DNA of 64,000 bases from Hyunsoonleella jejuensis (GCF_900111025.1 NZ_FOFN01000002.1:124001-188000); one strand, 5' to 3'; positions 1-8,577 are shown, numbered from the stretch's first letter. The notes: generated from the sequence alone by a model not told the origin. Numbers and translations: made by a program.

Positions 1-1
1 T

Positions 2-1045
2 AATGGTAATGGCACCAACGCAGATCTGGATGCTGCAATAGATTACCTAGATAAAGCTGAAAGCGGATACAAGGTTGAAGTTACCCAATTAAAAAATGAT
101 ATGGTTAACAAAATACTGGAAAAAGGCAACAAGGCTTATGAAGGTAAAAAATATGGTGCAGCTTCAGAATATTTTGAAAAGGTGTATAATATGAGAAAGC
201 AAGATACCGCATATCTTTATTATGCTGCCGCAACTGCTGTAAATGCTCCAGATTACGACAGAGCATTAGTGCTTTACCAAAAGTTGAAAGATTTAAATTA
301 TACAGGTATTGAGACTAAATACTATGCTGTAAACAAGGGGACTAATGAAAAAGACGCTTTTCCTAACAAACAACTTAGAGATGTAGCTGTTAAAACATCT
401 AAAACCCACTCTAACCCTACCGATGAAAAATCGGATTCAAAACGAGGAGAAATTGTTAAGAATGTTGCATTAATTTACATATCTAAAGGTGATAACGATA
501 AAGCAATTCAAGCAATTAAAGATGCTAAAGCAGAAGCTCCCAATGACATAAATTTAATTCTTTCAGAAGCAAATATCTACTATAAAATGGGAGATACTGA
601 AAAGTTTAAAGAACTTATGGAAGTTGCTACGACAATGGATCCAGGTAATGCTGAATTACAATATAATTTAGGTGTAATTTCTGCAGAATCAGATCAACCC
701 GATCAAGCACTCGCTTACTATAAAAAAGCTATCGAACTAAATCCAAATTACACTAATGCTTACATTAACAGCGCCGCAGTGGTATTAGGAAGAGAAGAAG
801 GCATAATTAAGGAGATGAATAGCTTAGGCACCTCTGTAGCTGATGATAAACGCTATGAAGAATTGCGTAAACAGCGTCAAGAATTATATAAAGAGGCCAT
901 CCCTTTTTTAACAAAAGCTTTAGAAATGAACCCAAAAAGCACAAGTGCTGCAACCACTTTAATGAATATTTATAGCGTTATTGGAGAAACCGATAAGTAT
1001 AAGGCTATGAAAGCTAAAGTTGAAGAAATGGGAGGGGGACAGTAA
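2..1045 (+). CDS. Tetratricopeptide repeat protein, 5' end cut by window
   Basis: The reading frame is open from base 2, so the gene begins before the window; the first ATG seen, at 101, is internal. At least 347 residues remain. The visible part has helical TPR-like units, for example AIELNPNYTNAYINSAA and ALEMNPKSTSAATTLMN, with the usual A/L/Y/NP spacing, and a charged linker in the middle. TPR repeats bind other proteins; the partner cannot be told from sequence. The short Gly-rich end MGGGQ is followed within 20 bases by a strong bidirectional hairpin. Any signal peptide would lie outside the window, so location is unknown. The family call is firm, the role is not. Confidence 0.85.
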   Translation, partial: NGNGTNADLDAAIDYLDKAESGYKVEVTQLKNDMVNKILEKGNKAYEGKKYGAASEYFEKVYNMRKQDTAYLYYAAATAVNAPDYDRALVLYQKLKDLNYTGIETKYYAVNKGTNEKDAFPNKQLRDVAVKTSKTHSNPTDEKSDSKRGEIVKNVALIYISKGDNDKAIQAIKDAKAEAPNDINLILSEANIYYKMGDTEKFKELMEVATTMDPGNAELQYNLGVISAESDQPDQALAYYKKAIELNPNYTNAYINSAAVVLGREEGIIKEMNSLGTSVADDKRYEELRKQRQELYKEAIPFLTKALEMNPKSTSAATTLMNIYSVIGETDKYKAMKAKVEEMGGGQ

Positions 1046-1061
1046 ATTATCTCTTCTAATA

Positions 1062-1097
1062 AATAAAAAACCAGAGCATCTGCTCTGGTTTTTTATT
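1062..1097. terminator. Bidirectional intrinsic terminator
   Basis: A perfect 17-bp inverted repeat with a two-base centre (1062-1078 with 1081-1097) has a CCAGAGCA core flanked by A and T runs. It sits between the convergent TPR and ornithine aminotransferase genes and can end transcription from both sides. Confidence 0.9.
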
Positions 1098-1102
1098 GTA
1101 AA

Positions 1103-2383
1103 TTAATTTTCAAAAGCTTGTAATGTTTTAGTAATAATAGATACACAATCTAATAATTGTTCATTAGTCATTACCAATGGAGGAGCAAACCGAATGATGT
1201 TTCCGTGTGTGGGTTTTGCTAATAAGCCATTATCTCTAAGTGCTAAGCATATGTCCCAAGCTTTGTTGCTTTTTTCGTCGTCGTTAATAACAATGGCATT
1301 AAGCAAACCTTTTCCTCTTACCAAATTAACTACATTGCTATTTGTAATGTATTTATTTAGTTCATCCCTAAAAAGTTGTCCCAAATTATAGGCGTTTTCA
1401 GCTAAATTTTCATTTTGTACAACATCCAGAGCCGCCATGGCGACGGCAGCAGCAACAGGATTACCGCCAAAAGTACTGCCATGATTTCCAGGCTTAATCA
1501 CATTCATAATATCATTATTAGCCAAGACGGCACTTACCGGATAAGCACCCCCGCTCAACGCTTTCCCAAGAATTAAAATATCCGGTTTTACATCTGGGCT
1601 ACTACTACAGTTTTTATCTGCGCAATTACAATTACCGCAAGTTGCCAATAATCTTCCAGTTCTCGCGATACCTGTTTGTACTTCGTCGGCAATAAACAAT
1701 ACACTGTATTTTTCACATAAGGCCTTCGCTTTAATTAAGTAATCTTCGCTAGGTACATAAACGCCTGCCTCGCCTTGAATAGGCTCTACTAAAAATGCTG
1801 CAATATTAGAATTGCTTTTCAAAACATTTTCTAGAGCTTGTAAATTATCGTATTCAATTTTAATAAAACCTTTGGTATAAGGTCCAAAATTTTTTCGAGC
1901 TACAGGATCGTTTGAAAACGAAATAATAGTTGTAGTCCGTCCATGAAAGTTGTTTTCACAAACAATTATCTCAGCTTCATTTTCATCTATACCCTTTACT
2001 TCATATGCCCATTTTCTTGCTAATTTTAAAGCGGTTTCAACAGCTTCTGCACCAGTATTCATGGGTAATAGTTTATCAAACCCAAAAAGTTCGGTAGCAT
2101 ACTTCTCGTATTTACCTAACATATCGTTGTAAAATGCCCTTGACGTGAGCGTTAAGGTTTGGGCTTGCGCAATCATTGCATTTACAATCTTTGGGTGGCA
2201 GTGCCCTTGGTTTACAGCGGAATAAGCCGACAAAAAGTCGTAATACCTTTTTCCTTCAGCATCCCAAACATAAACGCCTTCGCCACGACTTAAAACCACG
2301 GGCAAAGGATGGTAATTGTGAGCGCCATACTTGTCTTCTAGCGCCATTGCTTGTTCTGATGTTAATTTTTCTAAAACAGCCAT
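1103..2383 (-). CDS. rocD: Ornithine--oxo-acid transaminase
   Basis: A PLP-dependent class III aminotransferase that converts ornithine plus 2-oxoglutarate to glutamate semialdehyde and glutamate, linking arginine and proline metabolism in the cytosol. The protein shows the AYSAVNQGHCHP motif near the N terminus, FHGRT, the Asp of the DEVQTG cofactor motif, and the PLP lysine in ILGKALSGG at about residue 272 of 426. I chose the ATG at 2383 because family members start MAVLEKLTSEQ; the longer frame to 2452 adds 23 unrelated residues. A Cys-rich insertion (CGNCNCADKNC) lies just before the active lysine. From memory, flavobacterial homologues carry a similar insert, which could bind metal. It is a single gene ending at the shared terminator. 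Confidence 0.93.
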   Translation of the reverse strand: MAVLEKLTSEQAMALEDKYGAHNYHPLPVVLSRGEGVYVWDAEGKRYYDFLSAYSAVNQGHCHPKIVNAMIAQAQTLTLTSRAFYNDMLGKYEKYATELFGFDKLLPMNTGAEAVETALKLARKWAYEVKGIDENEAEIIVCENNFHGRTTTIISFSNDPVARKNFGPYTKGFIKIEYDNLQALENVLKSNSNIAAFLVEPIQGEAGVYVPSEDYLIKAKALCEKYSVLFIADEVQTGIARTGRLLATCGNCNCADKNCSSSPDVKPDILILGKALSGGAYPVSAVLANNDIMNVIKPGNHGSTFGGNPVAAAVAMAALDVVQNENLAENAYNLGQLFRDELNKYITNSNVVNLVRGKGLLNAIVINDDEKSNKAWDICLALRDNGLLAKPTHGNIIRFAPPLVMTNEQLLDCVSIITKTLQAFEN

Positions 2384-2641
2384 TTCTTTATAATTTAAAG
2401 TTGAATGCCCACCAATTAGGCCACTTGTTAGAACCCAATATTGGTGCAACATTTCTAATTAATCTCGCTTAGCGAGTAAAACAACCATTCCTTCTATACC
2501 TTTATTCTTTCGAAGAACTCGAAAAAGCAGCGTGGGAGAGAAATCATCCCTAGATAGGTGTGCAATTTAATAAATAATCATGGTTTTTCAGTACTCATTT
2601 AAACTTCCTAAAAAAATAAGTATTTTATTTCGCGCTATTGT

Positions 2642-2649
2642 TATTTTTG
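2642..2649 (+). promoter_or_regulatory. -7 promoter box for rlmD, near-leaderless
   Basis: TATTTTTG matches the Bacteroidota -7 consensus TAnnTTTG exactly and ends only four bases before the ATG of the methyltransferase gene. Transcription would then start at or within a few bases of the start codon. No clear -33 TTG was found at the usual distance, so this is a moderate call. Confidence 0.4.
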
Positions 2650-2653
2650 CAAC

Positions 2654-4069
2654 ATGTCTAGAAGAAGGAATTCAAAAAGAAAAGTTTTTGAACATTTAGA
2701 GGTCATTGATGCTGGTGCAAAAGGAAAAACCGTTGCTAAAGCACCTGATGGTAAGGTGATTTTTTTACCAAATGCAGTGCCGGGTGATGTAGTAGATGTG
2801 CAAACCTTTAAAAAGCGTAAGGCCTACTATGAAGGTAAAGCCACTAACTTTCATAAGTTATCTGATAAAAGAGTAACTCCACAGTGTGCCTATTTTGGGA
2901 CTTGTGGTGGCTGCAAATGGCAGGATATGGGGTATGAGCACCAATTGTTTTATAAGCAGAAGGAAGTTGTAAATAACTTAACCAGAATTGGCCATGTTGA
3001 ATTACCTGAAATTACTCCAATATTAGGCTCTGAACAGCAATATTTCTACCGGAATAAAATGGAATTCTCTTTTAGTAATAGCCGTTGGTTAACGCAAGAA
3101 GAAATTCAATCTGATGATGATTTAGGTGATAGAAATGCTCTAGGATTTCATATTCCTGGTATGTGGGACAAGATTTTAGATATTGATACTTGTTATTTGC
3201 AAAGAGATCCATCGAATGCTATAAGAAATGCTGTAAAGCAATTTGCTGTTACGCATAATTTAGAGTTTTTCAATACAAGACAGCAAACAGGGTTTTTGCG
3301 TACAATGATGATTCGCACATCAAGTACGGGAGACATCATGGTATTAATTCAGCTTTTTAAAGAAGATGTTGAAAAACGCGAATTACTTTTAGATTTTATA
3401 GCTGAAGAATTTCCTGAGGTAACATCATTGCAATACGTCATCAATGGCAAGGGAAATGACACAATTTACGACCAAAACGTTATTTGTTACAAAGGGCAAG
3501 ATCATATTTTCGAGGAAATGGAAGGTTTACGTTTCAAAATAAATGCAAAATCATTCTATCAAACAAATTCTGAGCAGGCTTATGAGCTATATAAAATTAC
3601 TAGGAACTTTGCTGGTTTAACAGGTAACGAGCTGGTGTATGATTTATATACAGGAACTGGTACGATTGCCCAGTTTGTTTCAAAGAATGCTAAAAAAGTA
3701 GTAGGTGTAGAGTCTGTTCCTGATGCTATTAGTGCTGCAAAAGAAAACGCACAATTAAATAACATTAATAACGTTGAATTCTTTGTTGGCGACATGAAAA
3801 AAGTATTTAATGATGAATTTATTACGGCACACGGGAAGCCAGATGTAATAATTACCGATCCGCCAAGAGATGGTATGCACAAAGATGTGGTAGCACAATT
3901 GCTAAATATCGCTGCAGAAAAGATTGTTTATGTAAGCTGCAATAGTGCTACACAAGCGAGAGATTTGGCATTGATGAACGATATGTACAAAGTAACCCAA
4001 GTACAGCCTGTAGATATGTTTCCACAAACATTTCATGTGGAGAATGTTGTACTTTTAGAAAAAAGATAA
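2654..4069 (+). CDS. rlmD: 23S rRNA (uracil-5-)-methyltransferase RlmD-like
   Basis: A SAM-dependent RNA m5U methyltransferase of the TrmA/RlmD family, 471 aa. Order of parts: N-terminal TRAM-like OB fold (residues about 10-70); a 4Fe-4S cluster motif C-x5-C-x2-C at about 79-88 with a fourth Cys near 179; the Rossmann SAM site (LYTGTGTIAQF); the DPPRDG motif; and the catalytic Cys in YVSCNSATQ near 428. All key residues are present and length is normal. The RNA target (23S U1939, U747 or tRNA U54) cannot be told apart from sequence alone in Bacteroidota, so the symbol is by family resemblance. It stands alone, with a palindromic repeat directly after its stop. Confidence 0.88.
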   Translation: MSRRRNSKRKVFEHLEVIDAGAKGKTVAKAPDGKVIFLPNAVPGDVVDVQTFKKRKAYYEGKATNFHKLSDKRVTPQCAYFGTCGGCKWQDMGYEHQLFYKQKEVVNNLTRIGHVELPEITPILGSEQQYFYRNKMEFSFSNSRWLTQEEIQSDDDLGDRNALGFHIPGMWDKILDIDTCYLQRDPSNAIRNAVKQFAVTHNLEFFNTRQQTGFLRTMMIRTSSTGDIMVLIQLFKEDVEKRELLLDFIAEEFPEVTSLQYVINGKGNDTIYDQNVICYKGQDHIFEEMEGLRFKINAKSFYQTNSEQAYELYKITRNFAGLTGNELVYDLYTGTGTIAQFVSKNAKKVVGVESVPDAISAAKENAQLNNINNVEFFVGDMKKVFNDEFITAHGKPDVIITDPPRDGMHKDVVAQLLNIAAEKIVYVSCNSATQARDLALMNDMYKVTQVQPVDMFPQTFHVENVVLLEKR

Positions 4070-4079
4070 AAAACTTGTC

Positions 4080-4100
4080 ATTCCGAACTTGTTTCGGAAT
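4080..4100. repeat. Short palindromic intergenic repeat (ATTCCGAA stem)
   Basis: An 8-bp perfect inverted repeat ATTCCGAA / TTCGGAAT with loop CTTGT lies in the 36 bases between rlmD and the next ATG. I recall similar CATTCCGAAC...TTCGGAAT sequences scattered through flavobacterial genomes, so this is probably one copy of a dispersed REP-like hairpin. It may act as a weak terminator or stabilise the 3' end of the mRNA. There is no U-run after the stem. Confidence 0.55.
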
Positions 4101-4105
4101 CTATT

Positions 4106-4657
4106 TTGAAAATGAGATATATTAAACTATCAATAATACTCTTAGTATTTATAGTCGCAGTAACTCAGGTAAGTTGCGAACGTGATGATTTATGCCCTGA
4201 AACAACACAAACTACAGCTAGATTGGTCATGGAAGCCTTTGATGTGTCTTTACCTGATGATAGTAAAAATATTTTTGGATTACGAATTGAAGGTATTGAT
4301 GATGAAGGTAATGGTATTGGTGTTTTAGATGACTATAATGTAGTGACTTCAAGTAATTTGGTATTACCTCTTAGAACAGATGAAGATGTAACCAAATACA
4401 AATTACATCGTGATTATACTGAAGATGATGATGGTAATCCAAATGGAGGAAACGAAGATATTATAACCATAACATATATAAGAGAAGAGGTTTTTGTCTC
4501 TAGAGCATGTGGATACAGAACCATATTTAATAACGTACAAATTAGAGTGGATGTAGAAGATCTAGATGATGACGAATGGATAAGATCGATACAAACCGAA
4601 AATGATAATCAAGTTGTAGAAAATGAAGCAGAAGCACATTTTATTTTATTGCATTAG
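4106..4657 (+). CDS. DUF6452-type lipoprotein
   Basis: A 183-residue lipoprotein. Residues 1-25 form a signal peptide ending in a lipobox, VTQVSC, so the mature protein starts at Cys 25 with CERDDLCPE. Acidic, with DD and EDDDGN clusters that could bind calcium, and two further cysteines (in ERDDLCPE and SRACGYR). The CERDDLCPE start followed by a TTPRL/TARLV-type stretch is what I know as DUF6452 in Flavobacteriaceae; no function is established. Its 3' end overlaps the following gene by 35 bases in another frame, so the two are translationally linked. ATG codons at 4106 and 4112 are both possible starts. Confidence 0.8.
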   Translation: MKMRYIKLSIILLVFIVAVTQVSCERDDLCPETTQTTARLVMEAFDVSLPDDSKNIFGLRIEGIDDEGNGIGVLDDYNVVTSSNLVLPLRTDEDVTKYKLHRDYTEDDDGNPNGGNEDIITITYIREEVFVSRACGYRTIFNNVQIRVDVEDLDDDEWIRSIQTENDNQVVENEAEAHFILLH

Positions 4658-5372
4658 TATACTGCTGTTTATTTTGGTTTGCTCGGTAAACGTACAAGCG
4701 CAGAATGATAGTATTCCAAAAAAAACAAACGATTCTACGGTAGTAAAGCTAAAATATGGTTTACGTATAGGTGTGGATACAGGTAAATTAATACGCTCTT
4801 TTCTAGACGATGGTTATACAGGTATAGAATTGGTAGGTGATTATCGCATCACCAAAAAACTTTATATCGCTGGAGAGCTTGGGAATGAGGAACGTATAAT
4901 CATCACAGATTTTTTAAATACCACTACCAAAGGAAGTTATTTTAAGGCTGGGATTGATTATAACCTTTATCAAAACTGGTTAGATATGGACAATATGGTA
5001 TATTTTGGATCGCGTGTGGGATTTAGTTCATTTAATCATACGATTAACGAGTATTTAATTTACAGTACAGATCAATATTGGGGAGAACAAAAAAGGCTGG
5101 AAACACCTATTGAAAAAGACGGCTTAACTGCTATTTGGACTGAAATACTTCTTGGAATTAAAGCTGAGTTATTTACTAATTTATATTTTGGTTTGAATGT
5201 GCAACTTAAAGTTAAACTTACTGAAACCAACCCCGATAATTTTCAAAATATTTACATTCCAGGGTTTAATAAAACCTACGACAGTACTCGTATTGGTGTA
5301 GGCTATGGTTATACCCTATCTTATCGCATTCCTTTGTATAAAAAGAATAAAGTTATTGCGCTAGTAGAGTAA
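4623..5372 (+). CDS. DUF6048-type outer membrane protein
   Basis: A 249-residue protein with a clear Sec signal peptide (about residues 1-26, ending VNVQAQ) and then alternating beta-strand-like segments with aromatic ends, such as LKYGLRIGVDTGKLIRSF, YIAGELGNEE and GVGYGYTLSYRIPL. This suits a small outer membrane beta-barrel. It resembles the DUF6048 family, normally paired with DUF6452 as here; the two genes overlap by 35 bases and probably act together at the cell surface. No enzyme motif is seen. Family call is from memory; function unknown. Confidence 0.8.
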   Translation: MKQKHILFYCISILLFILVCSVNVQAQNDSIPKKTNDSTVVKLKYGLRIGVDTGKLIRSFLDDGYTGIELVGDYRITKKLYIAGELGNEERIIITDFLNTTTKGSYFKAGIDYNLYQNWLDMDNMVYFGSRVGFSSFNHTINEYLIYSTDQYWGEQKRLETPIEKDGLTAIWTEILLGIKAELFTNLYFGLNVQLKVKLTETNPDNFQNIYIPGFNKTYDSTRIGVGYGYTLSYRIPLYKKNKVIALVE

Positions 5373-5401
5373 GTGGCATTCCTATTTAAGTTTTAACCTG
5401 T

Positions 5402-5509
5402 TGATTTTCATTTTTTTACATAGAACAACTCTTTTTTCCTATAAGGATCAAGCTTCTTGTATCTCATATGCTGCCCCTGCAACATAAAACAACTAAAAAA
5501 TGAAAATCA
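5402..5509. repeat. Inverted repeat with internal direct repeats
   Basis: A perfect 15-bp inverted repeat (5402-5416 with 5495-5509, TGATTTTCA plus T6 / A6 plus TGAAAATCA) encloses two near-identical direct copies of ACATARAACAACT (5418-5430 and 5482-5494). It fills the gap between two convergent genes and takes in the stop codon of the minus-strand gene. It could be a terminator with a long loop or a trace of rearrangement; the neighbouring gene is chimeric. Confidence 0.45.
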
Positions 5510-6064
5510 CTTCATCATATAAACCGAATTGATGTACCCCTCACCATCATATTCCCCTACAGGATGATCTGGGTCGGTAATCCATTTTCCATTAACAACA
5601 AAAATTTCATAGTCTTTCAGAATACTATATCCAATAACCCCTAAGATTTTTATCTTTTTACTTTTCTCAATATGTGATAAATTAATGACATCTGAAACCT
5701 TATCGTAAAACTTAAAGCCATTAAGATAAAACTCATCAATCTGTTTTTCAAAGGATTGGTCTAAAACAGCATTCACACCTGATGCATTGTTTTGTTTTCT
5801 ATTAAATTCATAAAGATTATCAAAATGTACACTGTTTAGAATTAACGCCTTAGAACCGGTATCGATAATAAAATTGCCTTTATTGTCTTGTAGTTGGGCT
5901 TCAACAACAATGAGATGATCTACCAATTTAATCGGGATGCGTGTAGTAAACTGGTTTAAAACTTCGGCTTTTGGAAATACAATCGGAGGGTAGGCTTCAG
6001 TACTTGTATTAGCAAAACATATACTTGCTACACAAAAAAATACTATAAGCCAAAGTCTTTTCAT
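5507..6064 (-). CDS. Chimeric retropepsin-like protein with CBM48-like tail (likely remnant)
   Basis: A 185-aa secreted protein. Residues 1-18 are a signal peptide. Residues about 44-153 look like the first lobe of a retropepsin-type aspartyl protease, with the catalytic triad D-T-G at 68-70 (GNFIIDTGSKALILN) and ILGVIGYSILKDYEIF. From about residue 155 the sequence changes character: VVNGKWITDPDHP followed by GYINSV is what one expects at the end of a CBM48/AMPK-type glycogen-binding domain, not of a protease. The protein is also far shorter than the protease families I know (about 350-400 aa). I infer a deletion that fused the front of one gene to the tail of another. Probably non-functional as a protease, though the frame is open. 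Confidence 0.6.
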   Translation of the reverse strand: MKRLWLIVFFCVASICFANTSTEAYPPIVFPKAEVLNQFTTRIPIKLVDHLIVVEAQLQDNKGNFIIDTGSKALILNSVHFDNLYEFNRKQNNASGVNAVLDQSFEKQIDEFYLNGFKFYDKVSDVINLSHIEKSKKIKILGVIGYSILKDYEIFVVNGKWITDPDHPVGEYDGEGYINSVYMMK

Positions 6065-6106
6065 ACTATAAAGACTCTATAAAAGCTAAAATGTTACATG
6101 GTTTCA

Positions 6107-6976
6107 CTACAAATGTATCGACATAAAAGCTTTAAGTTTGCCCCAAGTATCCAAAAGCTCTAAACCCGTCCAACCGTGTCCCGCATTTTCATACAATGTA
6201 AACTGGTGCGTAACATTTAATGCCTGCAATTTATCTCGCATATCTATACCTTGGGTTGTGGGAACTAAAGGGTCTTGCCCGCCGTAAAACATAATGGTTG
6301 GAGGAGCAGATGCCGTAACTTGATGGAACGGACTTACCTCTTCCAAAAAACTTGTAGTTGGTTCTACACCAAAAACATCCAATAATTCTTGAAGCGCAGG
6401 ATTTGTATTATTTACGTACTCTGGATCGGTAAGGTTAGTAGGGCCAACAATGCTGCAAACCATATCAACCTTAGCGTTAGTGTCAAAGGCGTAACTCCAT
6501 AATAAAGATAAATGTGCACCTGCACTTGTACCAATAAAACCAATATCTTCGGAAATAGAGTATTTGCTTTTATGCTCTTTTAAAAATACTACCACACTAG
6601 TAATATCCTCAATTTGCATAGGGTATGGAGCATTATTTGCATCTGCTAATCTATAATTCATATTTACAACAGCAACATCAGTAAGTTCTTGTGTTACCAA
6701 TTGCTTAATGGGTTCCATATTAGCTTTACTGCCAGACGTCCAACCGCCACCATGTATCAAAATTACCGTTTTTGTAGCCGATGTTCTATTAGCAGGAAGA
6801 TATAAATCGAACTTTTGGCGTTCGTTTATTCCATAAAAAATATCGAGCTCTTCATAAGCCTTACTAGTATCTAAAGTGTCATTGGGATTTTCAGAACTAT
6901 CAGTTGTTTCATTAGAGCAAGCCATATTTAGAAACACTAACAAAACACTAACAAAATATAACTTTACTATTTTCAT
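6107..6976 (-). CDS. Alpha/beta hydrolase lipoprotein (esterase/lipase-like)
   Basis: A 289-residue lipoprotein with lipobox NMACS (Cys 20) and an acidic linker. The catalytic domain has the oxyanion motif HGGGW, the nucleophile elbow GTSAGAH, a likely acid in GGQDPLVP and a C-terminal His in NAGHGW. This is the BD-FAE/hormone-sensitive lipase type of serine ester hydrolase. It probably faces the periplasm or cell exterior and cleaves small esters or deacetylates sugars, but the substrate cannot be read from the sequence. Monocistronic; divergent from the Sua5-like gene. Confidence 0.85.
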   Translation of the reverse strand: MKIVKLYFVSVLLVFLNMACSNETTDSSENPNDTLDTSKAYEELDIFYGINERQKFDLYLPANRTSATKTVILIHGGGWTSGSKANMEPIKQLVTQELTDVAVVNMNYRLADANNAPYPMQIEDITSVVVFLKEHKSKYSISEDIGFIGTSAGAHLSLLWSYAFDTNAKVDMVCSIVGPTNLTDPEYVNNTNPALQELLDVFGVEPTTSFLEEVSPFHQVTASAPPTIMFYGGQDPLVPTTQGIDMRDKLQALNVTHQFTLYENAGHGWTGLELLDTWGKLKAFMSIHL

Positions 6977-7023
6977 GACAATTTTTTTAATTACTTTGTA
7001 AACGCTGGCGCAAGATAAATATT

Positions 7024-7644
7024 ATGGCGGAATTTATCAGAATATACGAAGAAAACCCTAATCCGAAGGAAATTGATAGGGTAGTAAAGGTACTTAAAAA
7101 AGGAGGGCTTATTATTTATCCAACCGATACTGTTTATGGCTTAGGTTGCGATATAACCAACCTTAAAGCGTTGGAGAAGGTAGCCAGAATAAAAGGTGTT
7201 AAGCTGGAGAAATCTAACTTTTCCTTTGTTTGCCATGATTTAAGCAACCTTAGCGATTACGTAAAACAGATTGACACTTCTACATTTAAAATATTAAAAC
7301 GAGCCCTTCCAGGAGCATATACTTTTATTCTTCCAGGTTCCAAGTCGTTGCCCAATCCGTTTAAAAAACGTAAGACCGTGGGCATAAGAGTGCCTAAAAA
7401 TAACATTGCTTTAGAGATAGTAAAACAACTAGGCAACCCTATAATCTCAACATCAATACGAGACGAAGACGAAATCTTAGAATATACTACAGACCCCGAA
7501 TTAATACTTGAAAAATGGGAAAATCTTGTGGATTTGGTGATAGATGGTGGATATGGTGGTAATGAGCCCTCTACCATAGTAGATTTATCAGATGGTGAAC
7601 CCATAATAATAAGGGAAGGTAAAGGGAGTTTAGAGATTTTATAA
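7024..7644 (+). CDS. L-threonylcarbamoyladenylate synthase family protein (YciO/Sua5 type)
   Basis: A 206-residue YrdC-domain protein. It shows the classic KKGGLIIYPTDTVYGLGCD segment, the basic nucleotide-binding region KPLS-like SNFSFVCHDLSNLSDY, LPGAYTFILPGS, and GIRVPKN. Enzymes of this domain make threonylcarbamoyl-AMP from threonine, bicarbonate and ATP for tRNA t6A modification. The length and the SFVCHDLSNLSDY wording are closer to the YciO branch, whose role is less certain, so I leave the symbol blank. Ends at a terminator shared with the convergent OmpA gene. Confidence 0.85.
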   Translation: MAEFIRIYEENPNPKEIDRVVKVLKKGGLIIYPTDTVYGLGCDITNLKALEKVARIKGVKLEKSNFSFVCHDLSNLSDYVKQIDTSTFKILKRALPGAYTFILPGSKSLPNPFKKRKTVGIRVPKNNIALEIVKQLGNPIISTSIRDEDEILEYTTDPELILEKWENLVDLVIDGGYGGNEPSTIVDLSDGEPIIIREGKGSLEIL

Positions 7645-7687
7645 AAAGTAATATTGACTCCAACGGCAATTTCATCATTAAACATAA

Positions 7688-7715
7688 AAAAGCCCAATCT
7701 AATGATTGGGCTTTT
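7688..7715. terminator. Bidirectional intrinsic terminator
   Basis: AAAAGCCCAATC and GATTGGGCTTTT pair perfectly over 12 bp with a TAAT loop. It lies between the convergent YrdC-domain and OmpA-family genes. Confidence 0.9.
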
Positions 7716-7737
7716 ACTATTATATAAAAATAATTTC

Positions 7738-8577
7738 TTAGTTACCTCCAGCTTCAAGGTTTTTCATTTCCTTTTCAACCAAATCATAAAACTGGTCTAA
7801 TTTTGGAAGTACAACAATTCTAGTACGTCTGTTTGTTGCTCTATTTTCAGCCGTATCATTATCTACTAATGGTACGTAAGAACTACGTCCTGCTGCTATT
7901 AATCTTCCAGAATTTACACCTAAATCTTCTAAAACACGAACTACAGATGTTGCTCTCTTTACACTTAAGTCCCAATTGTCTAACAACACACCTTTTTGGT
8001 AAGATCTACTATCGGTATGCCCTTCAACCATACATTCAAAATCAGGCTTTGCTTTTACAACTTTCGCTACTTTTGCTAACACTTCTTTGGCTTTGCTAGT
8101 TACATTATAGCTTCCGCTTTGGAATAATAACTTATCTGATATAGAGATAAATACAACGCCTTTTTCAACGTTTACTTCAATGTCTGGATCGTTAATACCA
8201 ACCTCACGTTTAAAGCTAGTTACTAATGCTAAGGTAACACTATCCTTCTTAGTTAATGCATCCTGTAAACGCGTAATTTTTAAATCCTTCTCCTTAATGC
8301 TCTCTAAGGTTTTTTCAACATTACTAGCGCCTTTAGCAGATAAGATTTGCAGATTATCATTGTACTTCTTCAAATCAGAAACCTGTCCTTCCAATAAAGA
8401 TACCTTAGCTGTAGCAGAGGCTCTTTCTTCTAAACAAGAATTCAATTTAACTGTAGCGGAGTTTAACAAATCTTGCGTTTCTTTTTGCTTTTCTTCAAGT
8501 GCTAAGTACTCTTTTTTAGAGACGCAAGAACTCAATACAAATAATGCAGATAAACTAAGCAATAATAATTTTTTCAT
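7738..8577 (-). CDS. OmpA family lipoprotein
   Basis: Start chosen at the ATG at 8577, which gives a clean lipoprotein signal (MKKLLLLSLSALFVLSSC); the longer frame to 8646 adds residues that spoil it. The mature protein has a coiled-coil region (about residues 20-115, rich in E, K, L) and then an OmpA C-terminal peptidoglycan-binding domain with the VEGHTDSR motif, NWDLSVKRATSVVRVL and NRRTRIVVLPK. It should sit in the outer membrane and grip the cell wall. 279 residues, single gene. Confidence 0.9.
   Translation of the reverse strand: MKKLLLLSLSALFVLSSCVSKKEYLALEEKQKETQDLLNSATVKLNSCLEERASATAKVSLLEGQVSDLKKYNDNLQILSAKGASNVEKTLESIKEKDLKITRLQDALTKKDSVTLALVTSFKREVGINDPDIEVNVEKGVVFISISDKLLFQSGSYNVTSKAKEVLAKVAKVVKAKPDFECMVEGHTDSRSYQKGVLLDNWDLSVKRATSVVRVLEDLGVNSGRLIAAGRSSYVPLVDNDTAENRATNRRTRIVVLPKLDQFYDLVEKEMKNLEAGGN

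Noticed and set aside
2384-2452. Longer start for rocD
   Set aside because: The extra 23 residues do not look like the family; MAVLEKLTSEQ at 2383 does.
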